Positions 54,875 to 63,915 of a DNA stretch of 64,000 nucleotides are shown here, in pieces. The translations under genes were made by a program, and so were the position numbers. The stretch is from NCBI RefSeq assembly GCF_900099765.1, contig NZ_FNDX01000005.1, positions 80,057 to 144,056 on the forward strand, in the 5' to 3' direction. This DNA comes from Paenibacillus typhae. Lineage in GTDB: Bacteria > Bacillota > Bacilli > Paenibacillales > Paenibacillaceae. A model generated the notes under the pieces. The model was not told where the DNA came from, did not search any database, and saw only the letters and a program-made list of their open reading frames with translations. Numbering within the stretch: the stretch's first letter is position 1; every line of letters begins with the position of its first letter.

Positions 54875-55975
54875 TCAGGTATGAATAAGGGACTGATATA
54901 ATTCTTCCAAACGGTACGCGGTATGACTCCACTCAAAAGTGCGCAGAGCATCGCTGCGGCCCTGCATTCCGATCCTGGCTGCCAGCGCCGGATTGCGGCC
55001 GACCCGTAGCAGCAGCCTGGCAAAAGGCAGAGCCTCCCGGTATCTGCCGGCCAGATAGCCATTATGCCCCGAACGGATAATCTCCCGGATTCCCCCGTTA
55101 TCCGAAGCGATGACCGGGAGGCCTGAAGCCATCGCCTCCACATTAACCAGCCCGAACGATTCATGCCTCTGAGAGGGGCAGACGAAGCAGTCCGCAGCCT
55201 GATACAGGCCGTGAATCTGCTCATGGGCAATCCTGCCGGGGAAGGATACGGATACACCCAGTCTTCTGGCGAGAAGCTTCAGCCGGCGGATATACGCCGG
55301 CTTGCCCTGCCCGGCAACAACCAGATGGGCAGGCATGCGTTTGTTCACATGATGCATTGCCCGGATGAGCACCGGCACTCCTTTGCGGGGGATGACTCTG
55401 CCTGCGAACAGAACGGTAAATACCTGTGGCAGCCGGTACAACAGGCGCAGGCGCTGACGCTCCTGCGGCTCCGCCGGTGTGAACCGGGAGAGGTCCGCTC
55501 CCAAAGGGATAACGCTAAGCTTCCTGTGTACCCCGGGAAAGCGCCTCGACAGCCTCTCCAGCAGGGAAAGGCTGTTGACTGCAATACCATCGGCGCGGGC
55601 AAGAGTCCGTGCTATTCTGCGCTCAGCCGGGACAAAGGTCAGGGAATGAAGATACAGCAGGACCGGGATGCCGGGGTGCTGCTCTTTTACAGCGGCCATA
55701 AGCAGGGGACGGTTATCGACCTGGATGATATCGAACGACTCCTCTTCCAGGAATTTGAGCACGGAAGCCTGATAAAGACGCGGAGTGCCGGAGGCCAGGC
55801 GGATAATCCGCACCTGTTCCAGCTCTGCGGAGTCCGGAAGCTGGGTTGTTGTCCGGCTGACGACAGTTACCCGATGTCTCCCGGCCAGGCGTCTGGCTAT
55901 AGCCCAGATGCAGATTTCTACAGAGCCGTCCCCCGGCAGCGGGAACTGCTCCGGTGCTATGATACAGATATGCAT
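54875..55975 (-). CDS. Glycosyltransferase family 4 (CotSA-like)
   Basis: 366 residues. GT-B fold: N-terminal LPGDGSVEICIWAIARRLAGRHRVTVVSR; C-terminal donor-binding half with VLFAGRVIPRKGVPVLIRAMHHV, GRIAHEQIHGLYQAADCFVCPSQRHESFGLVNVEAMASGLPVIASDNGG containing the EX7E motif. Resembles spore-coat CotSA of B. subtilis. Ribosome site GGAGGAGG. Stands between PII-like and coiled-coil genes. Confidence 0.87.
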   Translation of the reverse strand: MHICIIAPEQFPLPGDGSVEICIWAIARRLAGRHRVTVVSRTTTQLPDSAELEQVRIIRLASGTPRLYQASVLKFLEEESFDIIQVDNRPLLMAAVKEQHPGIPVLLYLHSLTFVPAERRIARTLARADGIAVNSLSLLERLSRRFPGVHRKLSVIPLGADLSRFTPAEPQERQRLRLLYRLPQVFTVLFAGRVIPRKGVPVLIRAMHHVNKRMPAHLVVAGQGKPAYIRRLKLLARRLGVSVSFPGRIAHEQIHGLYQAADCFVCPSQRHESFGLVNVEAMASGLPVIASDNGGIREIIRSGHNGYLAGRYREALPFARLLLRVGRNPALAARIGMQGRSDALRTFEWSHTAYRLEELYQSLIHT

Positions 55976-56060
55976 AGATCAAGCCTCCTCCGGCCGGCAT
56001 TTATAAGAGTTCTCTATCACCATATGCACTCTGGCAGGCTGAAGACACCCTTATGGCCAA

Positions 56061-56879
56061 TCAGGAGCTGATCTGCTTGAAAGTTGCTGCAATAACCGCG
56101 GCAACCTTTTGTTCCAGCTCAATGATTTTCTGTTTGCTGACAGCGATCTGCCTGTAGCCTGAAACAAGCGAGCTCAGGGACTGTCCGGCCAGGGAAGGAT
56201 TCTGCTTGCGGATGGCCGACTTGAAGCTGCTGAAGTCAGCTGTGATCCGCTTGTTAAGCGCAGCGGCGGCGCTTTTGTGGGATTTGATGGAGGCCTGGGG
56301 ACTTTCGATACCCGAAAGGGTGTTGCGAGCGGCGGTCATCTTCCGGGTACGAGCCTCCTTAGCGGCCTTCAGCACCGCCTCCTTGTCCCTGATATCCTGG
56401 CGGGCAATCTGGACCGTGATTTTCATGGCATCAGCCTGAGCCTTGAGAACAGCGTTCAGTGTCTTGTCCTTCAGCCCCTTAACAAGTGTAATCCGGCTGT
56501 TCAGGGCGCTGTACTGGTCAAAAAGAGGCTGGTAGCGCTCCTTGGCACTGGTGACAGTTGTGGTAAGCTTGGCTACGGCAGCCTGGTCAATCGCCGTAAT
56601 TTGCTTGCGGACCGAAATCAGGGACTGGGCATTGGCTTCATGCAGGACGCGGATCTGTTCTTCCCTGCTGTCATATTGTGCCGTCAGGACGGTCAGCTCG
56701 CTGTACTGGCTCTTCAGTCGGCTCCGGTCCCCGGCAGCAGCGGTTGCCGCAGTCAGATCAAAGGCAGCCTGAATGGACGGGGTCAGTACAACGGCCGCTG
56801 CGGCAGCCGTACCTGCTGAAGCGAATATGGGCATCAGCAGAAAGACTACGGCGGTAAAGACTTGGACAAGCTTGTTCAC
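56061..56879 (-). CDS. Secreted coiled-coil protein, unknown function
   Basis: 272 residues from a GTG at 56879 with AGGAGGAGG upstream; the frame to 56942 begins inside the leader hairpin. Signal peptide (VFTAVVFLLMPIFASAG, cleavage near residue 25), then nearly continuous helix with heptad character (RLKSQYSELTVLTAQYDSREEQIRVLHEANAQSL; KIIELEQKVAAVIAATFKQ), rich in Lys, Ala and Gln, and no cysteine. It has no recognisable domain. The leader has a promoter and a terminator, so expression is probably conditional. Confidence 0.72.
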   Translation of the reverse strand: MNKLVQVFTAVVFLLMPIFASAGTAAAAAVVLTPSIQAAFDLTAATAAAGDRSRLKSQYSELTVLTAQYDSREEQIRVLHEANAQSLISVRKQITAIDQAAVAKLTTTVTSAKERYQPLFDQYSALNSRITLVKGLKDKTLNAVLKAQADAMKITVQIARQDIRDKEAVLKAAKEARTRKMTAARNTLSGIESPQASIKSHKSAAAALNKRITADFSSFKSAIRKQNPSLAGQSLSSLVSGYRQIAVSKQKIIELEQKVAAVIAATFKQISS

Positions 56880-56901
56880 TTTATTCCTCCTCCTGATATC
56901 A

Positions 56902-56977
56902 CTGTTAACCGGCATAACAAAAAGCACCCGCAGTAAAGGCAAATAAGCCTTTATTACGGGTGCTTCCGGCGTAACAG
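56902..56977 (-). terminator. Leader terminator upstream of the coiled-coil gene
   Basis: On the minus strand AAGCACCCG/CGGGTGCTT with an inner AAAGGC/GCCTTT stem is followed by TTTTT (56923-56919). Outer arms CTGTTA-CG-CCGG (56977-56966) and CCGG-T-TAACAG (56912-56902) pair around it. It lies 40 bases before the GTG start. Confidence 0.65.
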
Positions 56978-57003
56978 GTCAGTTTAATATATTATTAATC
57001 CAA

Positions 57004-57032
57004 ACTTTAGTGGAATTACGGAAAACCGTCAA
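57004..57032 (-). promoter_or_regulatory. Promoter of the coiled-coil gene leader
   Basis: TTGACG (57032-57027), 17-base spacer, TAAAGT (57009-57004). Confidence 0.5.
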
Positions 57033-57164
57033 TATTTTAAATTCGGTATTTATACCCTATCAGGTGCTGTGCATTTCTTCCGTTGTTCACTTTGTCGTAT
57101 ACTGTAGAAAGAGTTATCAGAGAGTCTGCATGGAGCGGCTCGTGATGAAGGAGGCCCTGAATAA

Positions 57165-60100
57165 ATGGATTACTTGGCAGAAAATCACAGTATTCTGGAT
57201 CAGGCATTCATGATGTCCCCGGTAGGAATTGCTGTGTGGGCCATAGAGGCGGAAAAGTGGATCAAGATCAATTCTGCATTATGTGATATTTTGGGCTGCA
57301 ATGAAGCTGATTTTCTCCAAAGCGCACTGTGCGGGAGCCTGATTGCACCGCCGGCGGAGCAGGAGGAGCTGTCATTAAAAGAAACTATATACCCGCACTC
57401 ACTCGCGCCGGGGGCCTCTTCTGTAAAGGAATTGAAATTCTACAGTCCAGCAGGCCGTCCCTTATGGCTGTCCCTTACCTTTGTGCGACCTGACACCGGA
57501 CAGGACTCCCCGCACATTATCGTATACGTAACAGATATAACAGACCGGAAAATTGCGGACCAGCTCACCGTTGACAGCCGTGATTTATACGATTTATTTA
57601 TAAAAGACGACCAAAGTATGATCTCCTTCTCCCAGCCTGACGGCATTCTGAGCTTTATATCTCCCTCTTCCCTGAAACTTATCGGGTACAAGCCGGAGGA
57701 GATCATCGGCAGGAACCGGCTGGAATTCTACCATCCCGATGACAGCAGGAACATGAATTTGGCGGAAGGGCTGCTGGGAAATGACACATATGTCCGCCGT
57801 TTGCGACATAAGGACGGGCATTATATCTGGTTTGAAACCTCTTTCCATGCGGTCCGGAATGAAAAAAACGAAATTACCAGAATTATGGGCATCGGCCGGA
57901 ACGTGACTAGCCGCAAACAGAATGAAGAGGCCCTGGCTGCCGCGCAGAGGGTGGCCCGGATCGGATCCTGGAACTGGGATCTGGTGAAGGGCAAGCTGTC
58001 CTTCTCGGATGAGCTGCAGCGGATGCTGCATATTCATACAGGGTCAGACGGGGTAGATCACCAGACCTTTCCTGATCTGGTTCATCCGGATGATCTCGGC
58101 TATCTCTATGAAAATGTTGAGCAGGCGCTGGCCAGGGGAACATCCGGTGAAGCCGCTTACCGGCTGATTCTAAAGGATCAAAATGAGCTTACGGTCAATG
58201 TCCAATGGGATGTCATCCTTAATCCGGACGGAGAACCGATACAGCTGATAGGCATGATGCAAGATATTACCGAACGCCAGCAGATGGAGCAGCAGCTCAG
58301 AGAGAGCGAGCGTAATTTCCGTCTGATGTCGGAGAATTCGCTGGATCTGATCTCGCGCCATGCAATCAAAGACAGCATCTTCCTGTACTGTTCTCCGGCC
58401 AGCCGCTCGCTGCTCGGCTATGAGCCGGAGGAGATGATCGGCACCAGCGCCTACGATTATCTGCATCCCGACGATCTGGCAATGATGCAGCAAAAGATGG
58501 CAGAAAGTGAAAAGGCCAAGTTCATTCCGCCGATTTCCTACCGGTACCGTCACAAAAACGGCAGCTACGTCTGGTTTGAAACGAACGGCCGCTATATTTT
58601 TGATGAGCAGGGGCAGACCGTAGAGATCATTGCCGTAGGCCGCGATATCACCGAGCGCAAGCAGTTTGAGTCCAGGCTTCAGGAGAATGAGCAGCGCTAC
58701 AAATCGCTGTTTGAATATAACCCGTCAGCAGTATACTCCATGAATCTGCAGGGCGAATATTTAACTGCAAATGCTATTCTTGAGGAACTGTCAGGCTACT
58801 CCATGGAAGAGCTGATCGGCAATTATTACGGACCGCTTGTGCATGAAAAGGATGTCCAAAAGACAAAGTACCATTTTGACATGGCCGTCCGGGGTGTGCC
58901 GCAAAGCTATGATCTGACGCTGATCCATAAATCCGGACATCTGGTGGAGATCAATACAACCAATATTCCAATTGTTGTTGATGATGAAGTAGTCGGGGTC
59001 TTCGGCATTTCCCGCGATATTACAGAACGTACCCGCTATACTGAGCAGATTGAGAAGCTTAGCAATGACTATACACTGATTCTCAATGCGGTGTCCGAGG
59101 GCATTTTTGGCCTGGATACGGAAGGCAGAGTGACGTTTATCAATCCCGCCGGAGCGCATATGCTGGGCTTTGCCCACGGTGAAATTATGGGGCAGCCTTA
59201 CCTGGATTATATTCAGCAGACGGCGCTGGACGGCAGCTATACGCGGCCTGAAGAATCTCCGCTGATGCAGGCTGTGCGGGCGGGAGATTCACTTCAGAGC
59301 AATGATGCGGTATTATGGCGGAAGGACGGGTCCAGCTTTTTGGCAGAGTATCAGGTAACCCCGCTGTTCGATAAAGGTGAGCGTATCGGAGCGGTTGTCG
59401 TTTTCCGTGATATTACCGATGAGCAGGAGATCATCCGGGCCAAGGAATCGGCCGAAAAGGCCGATCAGGCCAAATCGGAATTCCTCGCCATCATGAGCCA
59501 TGAGCTGAGAACCCCGATGAACGGAATTATGGGTATGACCGACCTGCTGGCGGAAACGGAGCTGAATGAGGAGCAGCGCGGGTATGCTACGATTATCAGT
59601 GAGAGCAGTGCTTCACTCCTGTATATTCTGAATGAGATCCTCGACTTCAGCAAAATTGAAGCCGGGAAAATGACACTTGTCCAGGAGCCGCTGAACCTGG
59701 AGTGGGTGATGGAAAGTGTCACGGAGCTCTTCCTGCCAAAGGCTCGTGAAAAAAGTATTGAGCTAACCTGCCGGATCGCCCCGGGCGTACCCAAATTGAT
59801 TACCGGAGATGCAGACCGGCTGCGCCAGGTGCTGGTGAATCTGGTCAGCAATGCAGTCAAATTTACCGAGCAGGGATCTGTCGCTATTGCCGTGGATACG
59901 GAATTCTGCCCCAACCAGCACAGGAGAACCCTGAAATTCAGCGTGCAGGATACTGGAATCGGTATTCCGCCGGAGAAGCAGTCCCTGTTATTCCAATCTT
60001 TCTCCCAGCTGCATCCGGCTATAAACCGCAAATATGGCGGCACCGGGCTCGGCCTGTCGATCTGCAAGCGGCTTGTGGAGCTTATGGGAGGGGCTATCGC

Positions 60101-60704
60101 GGTGGACAGCCGGGAAGGTGAAGGCTCCAATTTTTATTTTACACTGCCTATGAATGTCGATGCTGATCCTTATAAGGAATCGGGTGAGACGGACAAAACA
60201 GAGGCACAGGACACCCGTCCTCTAAAAGCCGGGACTGCCGGAAGCGCCACATATGCATTGCCGGAGCCGGGGGAGACAAAGCTTGAGCCTTCCGGAGACC
60301 ATCCGGATATGGAGCCCAAATACGGCCCGCTGCGGATTCTGGTGGCCGAGGATCATCCGGTCAACCAGAAGCTTCTGCTGACCATGCTCAAGAAACGGGG
60401 ATATACTGCTGATCTGGCGGAGAACGGCCGGCAGGCGCTGCATAATGTGCTGCAGAAGCCGTACGATCTTGTGTTTATGGATGTGCAGATGCCTGTGATG
60501 AGCGGGCTTACCGCTGCAGCCCGGATCCGGGAGCAGCTTGCTCCGGATAGCCGTCCGTATCTGGTAGCTGTAACAGCCTATACCAGACCGGAGGACCGCG
60601 AGCGGTGCCTGGCTGTGGGCATGCAAGATTTCATCGGCAAGCCGTTTCAGGCATCGGATATTGAACGGGTGCTGCAGGCAAGGCAGGAGCGTATCGCATT
60701 ATGA
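57165..60704 (+). CDS. Hybrid sensor histidine kinase with multiple PAS domains
   Basis: 1179 residues, no clear membrane segment, so probably cytoplasmic. About six PAS domains fill residues 1-760, several ending in the ITDR/ITERxQ linker (YVTDITDRK, GRDITERKQFE, SRDITERTRY, FRDITDEQE). HisKA with H779 in FLAIMSHELRTPMNGIMG, then the ATP-binding domain (NAVKFTEQG, DTGIGIPPEKQ, GGTGLGLSICKRL), and a C-terminal receiver with phospho-acceptor D1106 (FMDVQMPVMSG). It lacks an HPt domain, so a separate relay protein is needed. The stop overlaps the next start (ATGA). Ribosome site GAAGGAGG. Confidence 0.92.
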   Translation: MDYLAENHSILDQAFMMSPVGIAVWAIEAEKWIKINSALCDILGCNEADFLQSALCGSLIAPPAEQEELSLKETIYPHSLAPGASSVKELKFYSPAGRPLWLSLTFVRPDTGQDSPHIIVYVTDITDRKIADQLTVDSRDLYDLFIKDDQSMISFSQPDGILSFISPSSLKLIGYKPEEIIGRNRLEFYHPDDSRNMNLAEGLLGNDTYVRRLRHKDGHYIWFETSFHAVRNEKNEITRIMGIGRNVTSRKQNEEALAAAQRVARIGSWNWDLVKGKLSFSDELQRMLHIHTGSDGVDHQTFPDLVHPDDLGYLYENVEQALARGTSGEAAYRLILKDQNELTVNVQWDVILNPDGEPIQLIGMMQDITERQQMEQQLRESERNFRLMSENSLDLISRHAIKDSIFLYCSPASRSLLGYEPEEMIGTSAYDYLHPDDLAMMQQKMAESEKAKFIPPISYRYRHKNGSYVWFETNGRYIFDEQGQTVEIIAVGRDITERKQFESRLQENEQRYKSLFEYNPSAVYSMNLQGEYLTANAILEELSGYSMEELIGNYYGPLVHEKDVQKTKYHFDMAVRGVPQSYDLTLIHKSGHLVEINTTNIPIVVDDEVVGVFGISRDITERTRYTEQIEKLSNDYTLILNAVSEGIFGLDTEGRVTFINPAGAHMLGFAHGEIMGQPYLDYIQQTALDGSYTRPEESPLMQAVRAGDSLQSNDAVLWRKDGSSFLAEYQVTPLFDKGERIGAVVVFRDITDEQEIIRAKESAEKADQAKSEFLAIMSHELRTPMNGIMGMTDLLAETELNEEQRGYATIISESSASLLYILNEILDFSKIEAGKMTLVQEPLNLEWVMESVTELFLPKAREKSIELTCRIAPGVPKLITGDADRLRQVLVNLVSNAVKFTEQGSVAIAVDTEFCPNQHRRTLKFSVQDTGIGIPPEKQSLLFQSFSQLHPAINRKYGGTGLGLSICKRLVELMGGAIAVDSREGEGSNFYFTLPMNVDADPYKESGETDKTEAQDTRPLKAGTAGSATYALPEPGETKLEPSGDHPDMEPKYGPLRILVAEDHPVNQKLLLTMLKKRGYTADLAENGRQALHNVLQKPYDLVFMDVQMPVMSGLTAAARIREQLAPDSRPYLVAVTAYTRPEDRERCLAVGMQDFIGKPFQASDIERVLQARQERIAL

Positions 60705-61318
60705 GCAGGGCACCGCAGAGCCGAATCCTTACAGCAGAACCTTATACACAGTGGGAGCCGGGCGTTCATTCGCCCGGCTCTGCGTGCGGGCCGGCCACAC
60801 TGGCGGCTATGATGGAGTACTGGCATACGCGGCGGGGAGCAGACTTTATTCCCGGCAGCAAGCATTTTGGGACCAAAGCGGCACATATAAATTACATATA
60901 CAGCAGGCACAGCGGGAGGGCCTGGGGTATGAGCGTGCGCAGCTTCGTCCGGGCTGCTGACGGGTATATCCGTTCTGCTACCGGGAAGGATGGGAATACA
61001 GGCCGGCAGCATCACGTAGCGGTATTCAATGATATGAACCGTTATAAAGCGGAGATAGATGCCGGCCGTCCCGTTGCGCTCAAATTTGATAAATGGTTCA
61101 GCTTCCGCTGGCAGGGGAATTACGCCTATGACTATCACTGGGTGCTGGGAACCGGTTATGAGGAGCCAGACGGCGGCTCAGGCCCTGTGCTGCTGGTGCA
61201 AGACAACGGCCTGAAGCTCAAGGACGGCGGCTACCGGCCGGGACAGGAGCGGCGTATCCCCTATAATCCCAACAGGGCGGTTATTACGATGGTGAGTTTG
61301 AATATTACCGGTTATTAA
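60701..61318 (+). CDS. C39-like cysteine peptidase family protein
   Basis: 205 residues. Papain-like signature SACGPATLAAMMEYW with Cys29, then DYHWVLGTGYE with His146 and LVQDNG with Asp168, a plausible catalytic triad. No signal peptide is present. Related peptidase_C39_2 proteins cleave peptides or act as inactive binders. Coupled to the hybrid kinase by a 4-base overlap, which suggests a functional link; what it cleaves is unknown. Confidence 0.72.
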   Translation: MSRAPQSRILTAEPYTQWEPGVHSPGSACGPATLAAMMEYWHTRRGADFIPGSKHFGTKAAHINYIYSRHSGRAWGMSVRSFVRAADGYIRSATGKDGNTGRQHHVAVFNDMNRYKAEIDAGRPVALKFDKWFSFRWQGNYAYDYHWVLGTGYEEPDGGSGPVLLVQDNGLKLKDGGYRPGQERRIPYNPNRAVITMVSLNITGY

Positions 61319-61374
61319 TCCGGCTGCTAATACAGCCGATGTACGAAACAGCGATCCTTCTAAAAAATCCTGTA

Positions 61375-61410
61375 CAAACGTTTGCGCCATTGGGATAATG
61401 ACTCTATAAT
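61375..61410 (+). promoter_or_regulatory. pulA promoter with LacI-type operator
   Basis: TTGCGC (61382-61387), 17-base spacer, TATAAT (61405-61410). The perfect palindrome CAAACGTTTG (61375-61384) overlaps the -35 box; it fits a MalR/LacI-family operator better than the CcpA cre consensus (four mismatches). Confidence 0.6.
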
Positions 61411-61444
61411 TCCAGTTATTAAAGGGTAAAGGAGACAGGTTGCC

Positions 61445-63403
61445 TTGTCCGTACAAAAAGAAATGAAAGAACCGATTCATTATGGTGATCCGGCGGCCAC
61501 CGGCGGAATATCCGTGTTTGACCAGGAGTTTGATAATCTCTTCAGCTATGACGGCAATGATCTCGGCCTCTGCTATACACCGCATCATTCATCCTTCTGC
61601 TTATGGGCACCTACTGCCTTTGAGGCGGAGGTTGTGCTCTACGCTGCCTGGCAGGATGCCGAAGGTGAGCATCTGCCGATGACCCGCGAAGTGCGCGGTA
61701 CCTGGAGGCTGAATGTACCCGGTAATCTGGAGGGCAAGTTTTATACTTACCGGGTGCGTGTCGGGGAGCAGTGGAACGAAGCGGCAGACCCCTATGCCCG
61801 GGCTGTAGGGGTTAACGGTGACCGAAGTGCCATTCTGGATATGTCGAAGACCAATCCTGCACGCTGGACGGAAGACAAGCCGCCGCTTGCCGATCCGGTC
61901 GATGCCGTTATTTATGAGCTGCATCTGCGTGACTTGTCGGTACATCCGGCCAGCGGTATTGCCCGCAAGAGCAAGTATCTCGGCCTGGCGGAGGAAGGTA
62001 CCCGCGGTCCCGGCGGAATTGCCACCGGACTGGATCATATCGCCGGTCTCGGGGTAACGCATGTGCAGCTGCTGCCGATTTATGATTATGCGACAGAGAG
62101 CGTTGATGAAACGCAGCTGGATCAGCCCCACTATAACTGGGGATACGATCCCAAAAATTATAATGCGCCTGAAGGCTCCTATGCCACAGATCCTTATGCA
62201 CCGGCTGTGCGTATCCGTGAATTGAAGACGATGATACAGGCGCTGCATGACCGCGGGCTGCGTGTCATAATGGATGTCGTCTACAACCATGTATACGACG
62301 GCTTCCGTGTGAATTTCACGAAGCTGGTTCCCGGTTATTATCTCCGTTACAAGCCGGACGGCAGTTTGTCCAACGGCTCGGGCTGCGGGAATGATGTTGC
62401 CAGCGAACGGCTGATGGTTTCACGCTTCATTGTGGAGTCCGTCCTGTACTGGGCAAAGGAATATCATATTGACGGCTTCCGCTTTGATCTGATGGGTCTG
62501 ATTGATGTAGGGACGATGCAGGAGATCCGGCGCCGCCTGGATGCCATGGACCCTTCGATTATGACAATCGGTGAGGGCTGGATCATGGACACCGAGCTGG
62601 CACCCGAGAAGCTGGCCAGCCAGAGCAACGCCGACGTGCTGCCTGGGATCGGGCATTTCAACGACGGCTTCCGCGATGCGGTGAAGGGAAATATCTTCCG
62701 CTATGAGGAGCGGGGATTTGTCAGCGGCAAAAGCGGACTAGAGCAGGCCGTCAAGACCGGTATTACCGGAGGCGTAGTCTATGGACAGGAAGCGGGGCAG
62801 TTCGCCGATGAGCCGCAGCAATGTGTGAATTTTGTGGAATGTCATGATAACCACACGCTCTGGGACAAAATTGTGTTGTCCACCAAGGGGGGGAGCGATC
62901 CGGACAGGATAGCAATGCACCGTCTCGCATCAGCAATGGTGCTGACCAGCCAGGGGATTCCGTTCCTGCACGCCGGTCAGGAATTTATGCGGACCAAGGA
63001 CGGAGTCGAGAACAGCTATAAGTCGCCGGCAGAGGTCAACTGGATGGATTGGGAGCGCTGCGCTGCGCATGCCGCTGATGTTGAATACATGAAGCAGCTG
63101 ATCGCACTGCGCAAGGCGCACCCGGCCTTCCGCCTGCGCACAGCAGAGGAAATCCGGGCGTCGCTGATGTTTGAGCAGGCGCCGGCCGGTGCAGTTGCAT
63201 ATACACTGCGCGGGCATGCCGGCGGGGATGCCGCAGAGCATCTGTATGTGCTCTATAACGCCAACCCGGATGGCGCTTCCCTGAAGCTGCCTGCCCTTGG
63301 CGAATGGAGCATCCTGTTCGGCGAAGAGCTGGCCCCGGGGCTTGCCGGCGGGAAGCTCACAGTCGGGGGAACAGGTATGGTTGTACTCGCTGTACTGCCG
63401 TAG
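61445..63403 (+). CDS. pulA: Type I pullulanase
   Basis: 652 residues from a TTG start with AAAGGAGA upstream (an ATG six codons in is an alternative); no signal peptide, so intracellular. N-terminal CBM48-like module (about 35-130: SSFCLWAPTAFEAEVVLY), then the GH13 barrel: region I DVVYNH, region II GFRFDLMGLID with nucleophile Asp, region III TIGEGW with the acid/base Glu, region IV VNFVECHDNHT. Region YNWGYDPKNYNAPEGSY is the pullulanase type I marker. It hydrolyses alpha-1,6 branches of limit dextrins. The operator before it suggests control by maltodextrin. Confidence 0.92.
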   Translation: MSVQKEMKEPIHYGDPAATGGISVFDQEFDNLFSYDGNDLGLCYTPHHSSFCLWAPTAFEAEVVLYAAWQDAEGEHLPMTREVRGTWRLNVPGNLEGKFYTYRVRVGEQWNEAADPYARAVGVNGDRSAILDMSKTNPARWTEDKPPLADPVDAVIYELHLRDLSVHPASGIARKSKYLGLAEEGTRGPGGIATGLDHIAGLGVTHVQLLPIYDYATESVDETQLDQPHYNWGYDPKNYNAPEGSYATDPYAPAVRIRELKTMIQALHDRGLRVIMDVVYNHVYDGFRVNFTKLVPGYYLRYKPDGSLSNGSGCGNDVASERLMVSRFIVESVLYWAKEYHIDGFRFDLMGLIDVGTMQEIRRRLDAMDPSIMTIGEGWIMDTELAPEKLASQSNADVLPGIGHFNDGFRDAVKGNIFRYEERGFVSGKSGLEQAVKTGITGGVVYGQEAGQFADEPQQCVNFVECHDNHTLWDKIVLSTKGGSDPDRIAMHRLASAMVLTSQGIPFLHAGQEFMRTKDGVENSYKSPAEVNWMDWERCAAHAADVEYMKQLIALRKAHPAFRLRTAEEIRASLMFEQAPAGAVAYTLRGHAGGDAAEHLYVLYNANPDGASLKLPALGEWSILFGEELAPGLAGGKLTVGGTGMVVLAVLP

Positions 63404-63435
63404 CTATACATTCTACAAGCTTTGATAAACAAACA

Positions 63436-63478
63436 ACGGATGCTGCTCCTGAAGAAGGAGGGGCATCCGTATTTTTTT
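63436..63478 (+). terminator. Terminator after pulA
   Basis: ACGGATGC / GCATCCGT with inner CTCCT/AGGAG, then ATTTTTTT. Confidence 0.85.
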
Positions 63479-63507
63479 GCCTGGACAAGCCTATTTTCTG
63501 GAAAAGT

Positions 63508-63561
63508 ACTTCACCTGTCGTAGTAACTATGCTACAATTCAATTACTACGACAGATGAAGT
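63508..63561 (+). promoter_or_regulatory. PadR operator enclosing its own promoter
   Basis: Inverted repeat of 19 bp with one mismatch: ACTTCACCTGTCGTAGTAA (63508-63526) and TTACTACGACAG-ATGAAGT (63543-63561), 16-base spacer. The -10 box TACAAT (63533-63538, TGC extended) lies in the spacer, and TTCACC at 63510 is 17 bases upstream. This placement suggests autorepression. Confidence 0.65.
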
Positions 63562-63584
63562 AAAAACGTTAAGGAGGACCACTC

Positions 63585-63911
63585 TTGATCAGCAGTGATG
63601 TTATCCGGGGATACAACGATACCCTTATTCTCTACATGCTGCTCGATGGCGAATCTTATGGATATGAAATATCCAAGAACATCAGGAAGCTGTCAGACGA
63701 GAAGTATATCATGAAAGAGACCACTCTCTACTCCGCGTTCACCCGGCTTGAGAAGAACGGATATATCGACTCTTTTTTTCTGGATGAGACCTTTGGGAAG
63801 AGACGCACTTATTACCGCATCACCCCGCTGGGGCTGGCTTATTACCGGGAGAAATGTGCAGAATGGAAGGTCACGCAAGAGGTTGTTAATAAATTTATAA
63901 AGGAGCTGTAG
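63585..63911 (+). CDS. PadR-family transcriptional regulator
   Basis: 108 residues from a TTG start behind AAGGAGGACC. PadR winged helix: LYMLLDGESYGYEISKNIRKLS, YIMKETTLYSAFTRLEKNGYIDSFFLDETFGKRRTYYRITPLGLAYYREK. Such regulators repress their own operon with a downstream membrane protein and release DNA in response to drugs, phenolics or envelope stress. Confidence 0.92.
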   Translation: MISSDVIRGYNDTLILYMLLDGESYGYEISKNIRKLSDEKYIMKETTLYSAFTRLEKNGYIDSFFLDETFGKRRTYYRITPLGLAYYREKCAEWKVTQEVVNKFIKEL

Positions 63912-63915
63912 TTAC

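Noticed and set aside
61375..61384. CcpA cre site before pulA
   Set aside because: Four mismatches to TGWAANCGNTNWCA; the palindrome is better explained as a MalR/LacI-type operator.
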